From: Anthopleura xanthogrammica
Lineage: Eukaryota > Cnidaria > Anthozoa > Actiniaria > Actiniidae
Length of the DNA: 64,000 bases
Reading direction: 5' to 3'
Assembly: GCA_964019055.1 (NCBI GenBank)
Contig: OZ025210.1
Span: forward strand, 7,831,547-7,895,546
This document shows positions 23,620-34,807 of the stretch, in pieces (positions within the stretch are counted from its first letter, which is position 1; each line of letters starts with the position of its first letter). Under the pieces are notes generated by a model. That model worked only from the letters and a program-made list of their open reading frames with translations. It was not told the origin of the DNA and did not search any database. Made by a program: the position numbers and the translations under genes.

Positions 23620-25239
23620 ATGAACCGTGTCATTCTGAGTCTAATTGTTCTGATTTGCATTTGCGGTAATTTAATATCATGTATGGATAGCACTATGTAA
23701 TTTGAGATGTTGTATGGTAAATGATGAGGAAACGCAGGTATGCCAGTGGGCGGCCTTATAAAGGATGTTCGCTTTGTTAACAGTCTTTTGGAATTCTGCT
23801 TGCGAGACAGAGCTCAACATATCAGAGAAACGCGACTTCAAATCATTATGTTATCGGAATCCACTTCATCAAGCTCTTCCTCGTCTAGCTCTAATGAGAG
23901 TGAAAGAGAAGCCAGTCCTGCTCTAAGAACCAGGACTATAACAAGAGTATTTGTATTCCTAAAACACAGAGTAAAGTGTGTTCCAAGAGGAGCATTGGAC
24001 AGCGACTTGAAGAAGTCAGGCAGGACAAGGGAGATCGCCTTTTCTCCTAAATTGACGAAGGGTCAACTGGGGGACCTTCTACGATCTTCCATGCCCTGCC
24101 TGGCTAAAGTTCCATTAGACCAGTAAGTGAATGTGCGAACTAAATCTGGCGATATTGTATCAATACATTTAATATCGTGTATTCTTTATATATTTAGATT
24201 GCGAGTGTATAGATCGTCGTCGAGAGGATCTAACATGGTGAAAGTAGCGGACTCTCTTCCTGATGCTAAGGAACTACTTTCTCTTATGAAGGGAACTAAA
24301 TCTACAAGGATTTTCCTGTATTACAAAAAAGGTAAGTAATGCACATTTTGCAAATATAATATTTGCTCTTTATATGTATTTCACGAGCAATTGTTACTTT
24401 AATTCCAGCTTCCAAACAGAAAGTTACGAAAGGCCAAGGTACGTAAGGCATTGAATTTCGCACTTGCACAGGATATACGTCACAGTTGGTCCCAGGTCAT
24501 AACTAGCGGTATTAGCTGGGTCGGGCTGGTCGGGCTACAAAAGCTCACACTGTTTTCTCTCTATTGAGGAGCACAGAATCAGTATTTGTTTCCATAGGCT
24601 GAAAAGTTGCCGTTCGACTCCTCCATTCATTATAATCATTTATTGTTATTATTGTGTATTATTAAGCTTATTACTGCAAATTGCCTTGGTTCAATAAGCG
24701 TACTTGACTTTTACCTATATCATCTTTTTAAGCTCATTGTCATTGAAATATTGTTATTAAATTTGATTATGGAATTTTATTTCTCCTTCATTTACAGCCC
24801 AGCCAAGTGCAAACAACAACAATGGAAATCGTGAGTACATTTAATACTTTGTGATTGCCAAAAAGCAATGAAATATAATCTTACGCTTAATTTAAAGTCA
24901 AAACGGCTCAAGCATATACCCTCCTAGGCTCCATTAATAAATTTATTATTCGAATATTGATTATCCACTCTGAGTTTTCATTAAAAAAATCCAAAATCCT
25001 AACTTCACATTTATTTCACAACTAAAATTCTAAGGGGATTGCCTTTCTGGGGAGTTTTCCTACCTTGGCATGACAATAGTTGAAGAATCCAAAGTAGATA
25101 ATTTATTTTCAAGTTTGGAGTCAGAGTAAATGATTAATCAACTCAATTATTCGAATAATGAAATCATTAATGGAGCAGAGGGCTACGCTTGAGCCACTTG
25201 ACTGTAAGGTGAGGTTATCTGTGTGAATTGGTGTATGAG

Positions 25240-25277
<38 letters not shown>

Positions 25278-28200
25278 CAATTTGCAATGTGAGCATATAA
25301 TTAAAAAAATTGTTATTTAACTGTTGGATTGTTAGTTTTTGAGGTTTTGCCTTGTGACAACTAGGCACTTATGTATATATGATGTTTCCCCTTTTTCAGA
25401 TGATGCAGAAAGTGCAGGAAATGGTGAGTGAATTGACATAAATAGGGATGTAATATCAATTTTAAATTTCAAAATTGGCATAATTACTTTGTTAGTTTTT
25501 GAGGTTTCGCATGCATTGTGACAACTATAACTATAGGTATAGGCACTTAATTGGCTGATATGTATAGGCATGCACTTATGTATGCTGTTTCCCCTTTTTC
25601 AGATGATCCAGAAAGTGCAGGAAGTGGTGAGTGAAATATTGAAACCTATCTGAAACTATATGTATCCATTGATTTACATTCTAAATATTATCTGTTGAAC
25701 TAAAATTGATTTGCAGATGATGACTTTTATCAATCTCCCTTCACATGTAAGTTTAAGAAATACAAATACTAATTCATTTTTGTTTATGATACGTTGTTTA
25801 TTTGATTGTTTTTATGTTATGTTATTTTATTGTATTGTTTTTTTCAGCAGCAGCAAAGAAATCAGCACCATCACCATCATTCATAAAGCACACACCACGT
25901 AAGTTTCATGCAGAACAGTACAAGGTTGGGTCAGGATATATGTTTTGAATGCCATCCTAATGAGCAGACTGAACCATATTATATTATTTAAATTATTTTA
26001 TTCTATTTCATTTTATTGTTTTTTTCAGCAGCAATGAAGAAATCAGCACCATCACCCTTATGAAAATAATTGAGCTGCAGCAAGGTTGCAGCAAGCTTGC
26101 CGCAACCTTGCTGCACACTAATCAATGTGCCACAAGCCAGTTGTAATGCTGTGCCTATATGTGCCACAGTATGGCAATCATCTGGCAATGTGTGTCACAG
26201 TCTGCAGCTTTCTGGCAATGTGTGCCACAAGGCAAAAGCTCTCTGGCAATGTGTGCCACAAGGCAAAAGCTCTTTGGCAATGTGTGCCATAAAGTAATGG
26301 TGCTGTGGTAATGTGTGCCACAGTTTACAGCTTTCTGGCAATGCGTGCCACAATCTGCATCTTTCTGGCAATGTATACCATAAAGCAATGGCTCTGAGGC
26401 AGTGCATGCCACAAACAAAGTTCTGTGGCACTGTGTGCCAAAAGGCAAAAACTCTCTGGCAATGTGTGCCAAAGTCTGCAGCTTTCTGGCAATGTGTGTC
26501 ATAAAGCAATGGCTCTGTGGCAGTGTGTGCCAACTGTAATAGTCATCAAGTGAACCTTTGATGTTTAAATAATCAACTTTGTTCCTTTAAGAAACTATTT
26601 TTGAAGCATGTAAATATTGCTGCTTGACTTAGTCAGGAAGTCAGGAAGGATTTAACAAACGTACCAAATCCACAGCCAAATTAAAAGTATTTTTATCTGG
26701 AACCGTTATCTTTTCTTATAAAAGTTGCCGATTGTGTACTATTTTTTTCTCCTCTTTCTGTCTCCATGTGGATTTAAGTGCATTTTGTTGTACATGATAT
26801 TGAAGTTTTGACTTAAAAGTTAGGTTGATAATAGTTAGTTAGATAAGTTCTAGTAACCCTGCCGCAAGCTTGCCATGAAGGTTGTGGCACACTTTTGGCA
26901 GCCTAATTTGAATTTGACATGCAAATTAGGTGCTGTGGCAGCCTTGTGGCAGCCTTGTGGCATTGTGTGTGCCAGATTTATGGCACAGTGTACCAGAGAA
27001 GTATGCCGCAGGTTCTGGCACATTTCTGCGGCACACACTGCCAGAGAGCAGTGTGCCACTAGGTTCTGGCACATTTTTCTGGCACACACTGCCACAAGAC
27101 TGCCACAGTACCTAATTTGCATGTGAAATTCAAATTAGGCTGCCAGAGGTGTGCCAGAAACTTCTGGCAAGCTTGCAGCACAGTTGCCAGAACAGTGTGC
27201 CAGAGGGCTTATATTTTCATAAGGGCACCATCATCCACAAAGCACACACCACGTAAGTTTCATGCAGAACAGTACAAGGTTTGGGTCAGGATATATGTTT
27301 TGAATGCCATCCTAATTGGCAGAATGAACCATATTATATTATTTAAATTATTTTATTCTATTTCATTTTACTAATTATTAAATATATATATATATTTTTC
27401 CAGCAATGAAGAAATCAGCACCATCACCATCATCCACAAAGCACTCACCACGTAAGTTGCATGCATGCTAAACAGTATGAGGTGTTCAGGAAATGCCATC
27501 CTAATTAGTAGACTGAACCATATTATTTTATTTTAATTTATTTTATTCTATTTTTTTAAATTTATATATCTATTTTTTATAGATATGGTCCATACTTCCA
27601 TTTATGAAGGTGATGGAGTTGTAGGTAAACTAATAATATTGATTTCATTATTATTCACTAAACTCATTTGCCTTTCAAATTATTATGTCAATACGGAATG
27701 TATTACCTAGCTTTTATTTGTTTTCAGTTGGAAAATGTTGCAGGAACAGCATAGAAACAGGTACGCACAACAAAGGTGTCAACCATACATCTTTTATATA
27801 TATTATAATCTAGTTTATAATTAAGTCTGACATAAGTCTAACATTTTTTATTTCTTAATACAGATAAAGCCCTTTTTGAAGGGATAGAATCCTGCCATGC
27901 AGATTTAGGACGGTACTTTGACCTGTTGAGGTAATTAGAAACAATGTGACGAAGCGAAGCGAAGCACATGACTGTTGAAACAAAATTTGCAATATGCAAA
28001 TTATTATATTTCACATTATTTCCTTTTCTTTTTATTGTAGCAATAGCCAGCAATTTACAAAATTCTATGTAAGTATTGACACATTTTTTGGACATTCCTA
28101 GTCATTTTTTACAATACCCTAGGCCTGTATATATATCAGCCTGGCTTTTAAGCATTCTCAAATATTTTCATAATGGAATTATTATGATTGCTATTATTAT

Positions 28201-28705
28201 TATTATTATTTTTTTTTTTTAATATTATAATGATAATGATTATGATTAATCCATCTTGTACATTGTATTGTATTCTTCCCACCCTACAACTTGTTAAAAA
28301 AAATGCCAATTAATACCTATTTCGTTTGTATTCAGCCATCAAAAAATATCAAGTCATGAGGAGGTAAGTGCATCAAGCTGCAGTATGTATATATGCAGCA
28401 TACACCACATTCAAAAAATTATGGTTAAAAAGGTTACGAGGCTAATATAATATATATATTATCCATATTCTAGTTTTTCAGCTCTATAACACTCGTTCAA
28501 GTTATTGACCGAATCATCTTGTCGCTCAATCTTCAAAGTAAATGCTAAATGCTATTTATAATCCACTACTCAGAAAAGCCCTTAATTGGTCTTAGCTAGC
28601 TTTTATGATTTAAACCATTTTAAACCTGAAAATGATTTTTGAATTTGGTGTGTACATACAGTAAAATTAATGATGGCAATAAAAATATAAATAAAATAAA
28701 GATGG

Positions 28706-28743
<38 letters not shown>

Positions 28744-29375
28744 GCATGACAATTAAGAAAAAGATTTACAGGATTTAAATCTTCAACAGTACTTATATAT
28801 GTACTTTTTTTATGATAGGTTGTCTTTGGTGCAAATGCACCACCAAATCCAAATGGCAATGATTCAACAGTGGTAATAGCCAGTGATGGTAATTATTAAG
28901 TTCAACATATTTTATAAATGTGAATATATATACTAGGTGAAAACCCGACAGGATCCTGGCTAGGATCCTAACATGCAGGATTCTGCTTAGAATCCCATTT
29001 TTATTTGTATTTTAGAAATGGAGAAAAGGGAAGGAGGGGAAAAGATGATGGTGGAAGTAAACATGGTTACAAATGGAGAACAAGAAAGAAAGAAGAGAAG
29101 GAGGGCAAGAAGAAGGCAAAACGAGAGGGAGAGAAGAAAATGTAGAGGTGAGTATTAAAACAATAATTAAAACAATTACTTCAAAGAACACACAAGCCCA
29201 AATGCAAAAACAAACATCCATGTTATATATCTCTTTTTTTGTCAATAACAGCTTTGTGTATACATAACTTGTATATATATGTATAAACCTTTAGTTTCAA
29301 GTTATTATTCCTTATATCTAATCAATATACTATATTTTTTTATTAGCTGGGCTGGAGTTTAATAAAGAACATTAA
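23620..29375 (+). CDS. Unrecognised protein encoded by many phase-1 microexons
   Basis: Exons: 23620-23665, 23738-24122, 24198-24331, 24409-24438, 24798-24830, 25400-25423, 25603-25626, 25717-25746, 25848-25898, [26029-26054 interrupted], 27404-27451, 27583-27624, 27728-27760, 27864-27930, 28051-28068, 28336-28363, 28819-28888, 29016-29147, 29347-29375. Leaving out the interrupted exon, this is 407 codons plus TAA with every phase consistent. Exons from 24409 to 27760 are 24-51 bases and nearly all begin and end in phase 1, so each can be skipped without a frameshift. The protein has a Ser-rich run, a folded-looking block (VFVFLKHRVKCVPRGALDSD to RIFLYYKK), low-complexity linkers (SAPSPS, NNNNGN), then a very basic tail (ERKKRRRARRRQNERERRK) that could be a nuclear signal. 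The 23620 exon (MNRVILSLIVLICIC) looks like a signal peptide and may be wrong; starting inside exon 2 at MLSEST is the alternative. I do not recognise the family. Confidence 0.6.
24895..25207. mobile_element. MITE family M (CAAAACGGCTCAAGCG ends), copy 1
   Basis: Left end GTCAAAACGGCTCAAGC, right end GCTTGAGCC-CTTGACTGTAA, with internal inverse arms (ATTATTCGAATATTGATTAT and its inverse). Related copies lie at 38503-38760 and 56690-57275. It sits in an intron of the microexon gene. Confidence 0.75.
25236..25275. repeat. (TA)n microsatellite
   Basis: About 18 TA units in an intron of the microexon gene. Confidence 0.9.
25331..25631 (+). repeat. Tandemly duplicated microexon cassette
   Basis: Two copies (25331-25428 and 25491-25631) share GTTAGTTTTTGAGGTTT, GACAACTA, GCACTTATGTAT, TTTCCCCTTTTTCAG, a 24-base exon and GTGAGTGAA. 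The exons encode [HD]DAESAGN and DDPESAGS, so both the coding and the intronic flanks were copied. Confidence 0.85.
25841..27560 (+). repeat. Triplicated exon cassette (KKSAPSPS exons)
   Basis: Three exons (25848-25898; 26029-26054 plus 27234-27252; 27404-27451) encode related AMKKSAPS..KHTP peptides. Each is followed by a related intron starting GTAAGTT-CATGC and containing GCCATCCTAAT and GAACCATATTAT. The first two introns are almost identical, the third is more diverged, so the second duplication is recent. Confidence 0.8.
26055..27225. mobile_element. Non-autonomous DNA transposon inserted in a coding exon
   Basis: The 1,171-bp element has perfect 14-bp terminal inverted repeats (CCCTTATGAAAATA) and is flanked by an exact 8-bp target duplication CACCATCA (26047-26054 and 27226-27233). 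The interior is rich in TGTGCCA/TGGCACA and carries tandem units like TTTCTGGCAATGTGTGCCA. A large internal inverted pair (about 26896-26941 and 27098-27145, with GCCTAATTTGAATTT) suggests a nested older element. There is no transposase. An 8-bp duplication fits hAT or Merlin-type enzymes; the family is undecided. It brings a TGA three codons into the broken exon. Confidence 0.92.
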
Positions 29376-29509
29376 ATAAGGTAAGTACTATTATATTGTA
29401 CTTACGAGACATCATCTCCTGGGAAACAATGGGAAGTGGTAATTATGTCTTACCCATAGGCAACAAATTAATGTTTGGTTTGATGCGCAATAAATTACAG
29501 GCTGATCGA

Positions 29510-30315
29510 TGCATCTGTGAGGGGAAAGCATGCTCAGAGCTCTCATGCTTAACCCGGAAGGTGCTTTAGGTTAATTGTGCATCTGTGAGGGAAATAGGCA
29601 TAGTTATTCCATGCCTAAAGCCTGGAAGGTGCTTAGGTGTATAGCATCTGTGAGGGAAAGGCATTACTGTCTAACCCGGAAGGTGCTTGGGTCTGGCATC
29701 TGTGAGGGAAGGGCATTACTGTCTAACCCGGAAGGTGCTTGGGTCTGGCATCTGTGAGGGAAAGGCATTACTGTCTAACCTGGAAGGTGCTTGGGTCTGG
29801 CATCTGTGAGGGAAAGGCATTACTGTCTAACCCGGAAGGTGCTTGGGTCTGGCATCTGTGAGGGAAGGGCATTACTGTCTAACCTGGAAGGTGCTTAGGT
29901 GTATAGCATCTGTGAGGGAAGGGCATTACTGTCTAACCCGGAAGGTGCTTAGGTTAATTGTGCATCTGTGAGGGAAATAGGCATAGTTATTCCATGCCTA
30001 AAGCCTGGAAGGTGCTTAGGTGTATAGCATCTGTGAGGGAAAGGCATTACTGTCTAACCCGGAAGGTGCTTAGGTGTATAGCATCTGTGAGGGAAAGGCA
30101 TTACTGTCTAACCCGGAAGGTGCTTGGGTGTATAGCATCTGTGAGGGAAGGGCATTACTGTCTAACCTGGAAGGTGCTTAGGTATATAGCATCTGTGAGG
30201 GAAAGGCATTACTGTCTAACCCGGAAGGTGCTTGCATGGGTCTGGCATCTGTGAGGGAAAGGCATTACTGTCTATGCTCAGAGCTCTAATGCTTAACCCG
30301 GAAGGTGCTTTAGTT
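29510..30315 (+). repeat. Minisatellite, about 50-60 bp units
   Basis: More than a dozen units of the pattern GCATCTGTGAGGGAAAGG-CATTACTGTCTAACC-GGAAGGTGCTT. Variants carry GGGTCTG or AGGTGTATA linkers, and a longer higher-order variant with GAAATAGGCATAGTTATTCC occurs twice (about 29573 and 29956). It falls between 29381 and the acceptor-like TTTCAG at 30469, probably in a 3' untranslated intron of the microexon gene. Confidence 0.9.
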
Positions 30316-30533
30316 TAATTTGGAAGTGGACGAGAAAGAGAGAGAGGGAATTATTTTATATTTCATTGGTTGGGAGTATGGGTAATTGGTGCTAACATTA
30401 ATTAGCATATATTACACATAAACCCAGTGACAGGAATATGATGCTCTGTACATTTTCTTTTTCATTTCAGATTGACTCAAGACTACCTTTTCATCTACAG
30501 TTTTAGGCAAGAAGTATACGATAGAAACATACC

Positions 30534-30564
<31 letters not shown>

Positions 30565-31127
30565 ATAATGTACACTAATTTGTACATTTTTGTTAGTTAA
30601 CTCAAGGGTGGATCCATGTATATAGCTGAAACACATAAAAAGAGAAATTTTCTCAAGTTCAATATTGTATATATGGATTAGATTACATGTTATATCAAAT
30701 GTTTAAATAAGATTCTGTTTTGTTCTCTTTAGTAAAAGATATTAAGCTTATTTTCAAATGAAGAGGGTGTCTGTTTTGGCCATAGGCTTTCACAACTGTA
30801 CATATGAAATTGTATATACTTAAAGAAAGATTATTTAATATGCGAGGAGAGATGAATATTTCCCAAAAATCTATTTTTTTCAGCCCCCTTAGAAGTTAAC
30901 TTAATGTTCGAAGCCCATAAAAGGACAACCAATGGAAATTTTCGACCCCCAAATTGAGAGCCCCACTGTGTGCATGACAATTTTTTATATCACATGTGCA
31001 AAAACAATCTTTGGTACCCCCCACTCCAACCCTAACTTCATTCCTCCCCCCTCGGCATATTAAATGAACTTCCCCTTTATGTAAACATTAATGAAACTCC
31101 AAATAAAAATTGTTGCTTGTTATTTGT

Positions 31128-31141
31128 TTTTGTTTATTTGT

Positions 31142-31188
<47 letters not shown>

Positions 31189-31440
31189 TCTATTTGTTTA
31201 TTTATTTATTTATCTATTTGTTTATTTATTTATTTATCTATTTGTTTTTGTTTATTTGTTTATTTATTTATTTATCTATTTGTTTATTTGTTTTTGTTTA
31301 TTTGTTTATTTATTTATTTATCTATTTGTTTATTTATTTATTTATCTATTTGTTTATTTATTTATTTATCTATTTGTTTATTTATTTATTTATCTATTTG
31401 TTTATTTGTTTTTGTTTATTTGCTTATTTCTTTATTTAAC
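31128..31440 (+). repeat. TTTA/TTTATCTATTTG tandem repeat
   Basis: TTTA units with a higher-order TTTATTTATTTATCTATTTG period and occasional TTTTTG inserts. The open frames across it (Leu/Phe/Ile/Tyr runs) are an artefact of the repeat. Confidence 0.95.
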
Positions 31441-31499
31441 TTTTTATTTTTTATTTTTATTTTTTTGCTTGTTTATTTATTTATTTATTTTTCAATAAT

Positions 31500-31804
31500 A
31501 TAATATAATAATTTATATAATAAATTTTTTTTTATTGTAATGAATGATAAATGTGTATGGAAAACGATATAGTACCTTGAAACACTTTTTTCGAAACAAC
31601 ATTCAAAGAATGAGCTCAATAATCTAACAAAACTGTACACAATTTTGCACACATTAAATGAAAATCAGAATTGCCCAAGCGCAAACTCAGCAAACAAACT
31701 GCAATGGTTTTGCGCCATTTCTTTCTTATATTACCTTATTGCATGAATTGTAATCTCTAAGAATATATTTTCGTCAAAAATAAAGTACTTTTCAAATACC
31801 TTCA
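31500..31804. other. Spacer without recognisable content
   Basis: AT-rich unique-looking sequence between two repeats; nothing supported. Confidence 0.5.
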
Positions 31805-31998
31805 TACCTTTCATAAAACACCCTCGATCGTGTACCTCGATCTCCCTCGATCCCTCGATCTTCGATCGTAAGTTCCTTCCCGTAAAACACCCTCGTTCTT
31901 GTCAACGTGAGACATGTACGAAAACGAGGGACATTTCAGTAAACGTCTCACGTTCCCCAGGAAACTTGAGAGATCCGCAAAGTGGTACACGGACGGAC
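31805..31998. repeat. Family C repeat joined to the right end of family A
   Basis: 31805-31975 is the inverse of the family C sequence at 11018-11170 (ACCCTCGATCG, GTGAGACATGTACG, GTCTCACGTTCCCC). It joins GTGGTACACGG, the family A sequence that precedes the GTAT array at 49,196. Confidence 0.65.
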
Positions 31999-33626
31999 GT
32001 ATGTATGTATGTATGTATGTATGTATGTATGTATGTATGTATGTATGTATGTATGTATGTATGTATGTATGTATGTATGTATGTATGTATGTATGTATGT
32101 ATGTATGTATGTATGTATGTATGTATGTATGTATGTATGTATGTATGTATGTATGTATGTATGTATGTATGTATGTATGTATGTATGTATGTATGTATGT
32201 ATGTATGTATGTATGTATGTATGTATGTATGTATGTATGTATGTATGTATGTATGTATGTATGTATGTATGTATGTATGTATGTATGTATGTATGTATGT
32301 ATGTATGTATGTATGTATGTATGTATGTATGTATGTATGTATGTATGTATGTATGTATGTATGTATGTATGTATGTATGTATGTATGTATGTATGTATGT
32401 ATGTATGTATGTATGTATGTATGTATGTATGTATGTATGTATGTATGTATGTATGTATGTATGTATGTATGTATGTATGTATGTATGTATGTATGTATGT
32501 ATGTATGTATGTATGTATGTATGTATGTATGTATGTATGTATGTATGTATGTATGTATGTATGTATGTATGTATGTATGTATGTATGTATGTATGTATGT
32601 ATGTATGTATGTATGTATGTATGTATGTATGTATGTATGTATGTATGTATGTATGTATGTATGTATGTATGTATGTATGTATGTATGTATGTATGTATGT
32701 ATGTATGTATGTATGTATGTATGTATGTATGTATGTATGTATGTATGTATGTATGTATGTATGTATGTATGTATGTATGTATGTATGTATGTATGTATGT
32801 ATGTATGTATGTATGTATGTATGTATGTATGTATGTATGTATGTATGTATGTATGTATGTATGTATGTATGTATGTATGTATGTATGTATGTATGTATGT
32901 ATGTATGTATGTATGTATGTATGTATGTATGTATGTATGTATGTATGTATGTATGTATGTATGTATGTATGTATGTATGTATGTATGTATGTATGTATGT
33001 ATGTATGTATGTATGTATGTATGTATGTATGTATGTATGTATGTATGTATGTATGTATGTATGTATGTATGTATGTATGTATGTATGTATGTATGTATGT
33101 ATGTATGTATGTATGTATGTATGTATGTATGTATGTATGTATGTATGTATGTATGTATGTATGTATGTATGTATGTATGTATGTATGTATGTATGTATGT
33201 ATGTATGTATGTATGTATGTATGTATGTATGTATGTATGTATGTATGTATGTATGTATGTATGTATGTATGTATGTATGTATGTATGTATGTATGTATGT
33301 ATGTATGTATGTATGTATGTATGTATGTATGTATGTATGTATGTATGTATGTATGTATGTATGTATGTATGTATGTATGTATGTATGTATGTATGTATGT
33401 ATGTATGTATGTATGTATGTATGTATGTATGTATGTATGTATGTATGTATGTATGTATGTATGTATGTATGTATGTATGTATGTATGTATGTATGTATGT
33501 ATGTATGTATGTATGTATGTATGTATGTATGTATGTATGTATGTATGTATGTATGTATGTATGTATGTATGTATGTATGTATGTATGTATGTATGTATGT
33601 ATGTATGTATGTATGTATGTATGTAT
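31999..33626 (+). repeat. Perfect (GTAT)407 tetranucleotide array
   Basis: 1,628 bases of uninterrupted GTAT units, with no substitution seen. The flanks (GTGGTACACGGACG before; GGACAAGGTGATGACGTAATC after) match 49,196-49,250, where only about six units occur, so this is expansion of a microsatellite that belongs to repeat family A. The long open frames in it (MYVC or HTYI repeats) are not genes. Confidence 0.97.
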
Positions 33627-33717
33627 GGACAAGGTGATGACGTAATCAAGCCATGAAAAATCAACTCGATGGATTACCATTTTTTCTTAAGTATGGTGCT
33701 CCAATCGGGAGCTCCGC
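33627..33717 (+). repeat. Right end of family A repeat
   Basis: GACGTAATCAAGCCATGAAA, then CAACTCGATGGATTACCATT, ending GGGAGCTCCGCTAAT, matches 49,248-49,350. GGGAGCTCCGCT is the inverse of AGCGGAGCTCCC near the left end of the family. Confidence 0.8.
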
Positions 33718-33799
33718 TAATATTATTATCATTAGCAGCAGCAGCATCGTTATTAACATTATAATTATCATCATTATCATCATCATCATTACTATTATT

Positions 33800-33849
<50 letters not shown>

Positions 33850-33885
33850 TATTATTATTATTATTACTATTATTATCTATATCAT
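33718..33885 (+). repeat. ATC/ATT trinucleotide microsatellite
   Basis: A mixed ATT and ATC array with an uninterrupted ATC core at about 33799-33850, directly abutting the family A end. Confidence 0.95.
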
Positions 33886-34807
33886 AATAGTCTAACCAGT
33901 CTCCGTCAGTGCCAAAAAATTATCTCAGGGTGTTTACTCTCCAGCCAGCTAAAGCCCGTAAATCACACCCGTAGTGTGGTGCCTTTTGGGTATCTCTGGC
34001 TGAGAGGTTCGCTCTTCGCAAAACCAGAAATCAAATTTTGTCTTTAAAACTCACGCTCGGCCAGATAAACCACAGGTAGCCGCCATCTTCTTTTACCCTT
34101 TTCAAGTAAATTTACTGGATGACGTCACACCCGCCATCGGGATTGTGACACTCGGCACGTCACTCTTCACAGCTCACTTCAAAGGAGGATTTCTTTGTTA
34201 CTGTAAAATTAAATCGTTTGGTTTAGATTTATTTTTTATATAACACTAATGTTCAATTAAATATCCTGCTACTCCTTTTCATCAAGCTATGGTTAAAAGG
34301 AATTGCATTCATTTGTCAACATTGGCTGAAAAACAAAAATCAAAACAAATGTCTGTGGCTCACGTCAAGCGATTGACTTTCATCAAAACCTATTTTCAGT
34401 TGTCGGGACGTCAGATTGTATGATTTCGTTCTTATGATTCGGAAGCACTGTAAAGAAGAAACTTTGCCGATCAAGTAGATGAAAACTGGATGTAGTTCCA
34501 TCCAGTTATCTGAAGCTTCAAAAGAATCAGACATTCTTCAGTCAAACATTAGGCAAAGAGAAGGCATCACCTGGGTCAACAAGAGCTGGTGTTTCGTTTA
34601 AACAGCATAACAATAGATTTCGTATTGGATTTTTCAATTCACATATATTATCAAAAGACTTGACTGACGAGTCTATGAAACATTTAAAAACTTGAGGATC
34701 AAGTAAGAGGTTCTTCATCGTACGATTGTTAGGCAGCCTGGTCAAATTAAGCCCACAAACCTCTTGGTGATCAGCGTGAACAAATCCTTTTCAAAATTAG
34801 AATCAAA
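33886..34807. other. Upstream region of the second GPCR, no gene recognised
   Basis: No splice-supported exons or repeat ends were found. The promoter and 5' untranslated region of the GPCR at 34808 are presumably here. Confidence 0.5.

Noticed and set aside
26155..26533. Repetitive Cys/His-rich frames (CGTHCQKAADC-like) suggesting a zinc-finger array
   Set aside because: Arise from TGGCA/TGTGCCA repeats inside the transposon at 26055; read on both strands with no start, splice or family support.
29510..30315. Regularly spaced repeats resembling a CRISPR array
   Set aside because: Spacers are themselves repeated, unit lengths vary, and the context is a eukaryotic intron; it is a minisatellite.
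31091..31503. Three overlapping frames of 109-135 codons rich in Leu, Phe, Ile and Tyr
   Set aside because: Product of the TTTA/TTTATCTATTTG tandem repeat.
31811..33680. Six very long open frames (550-617 codons) on both strands
   Set aside because: They are translations of the perfect GTAT array (repeating MYVC or THIY peptides) open in all phases; no gene structure or composition supports coding.
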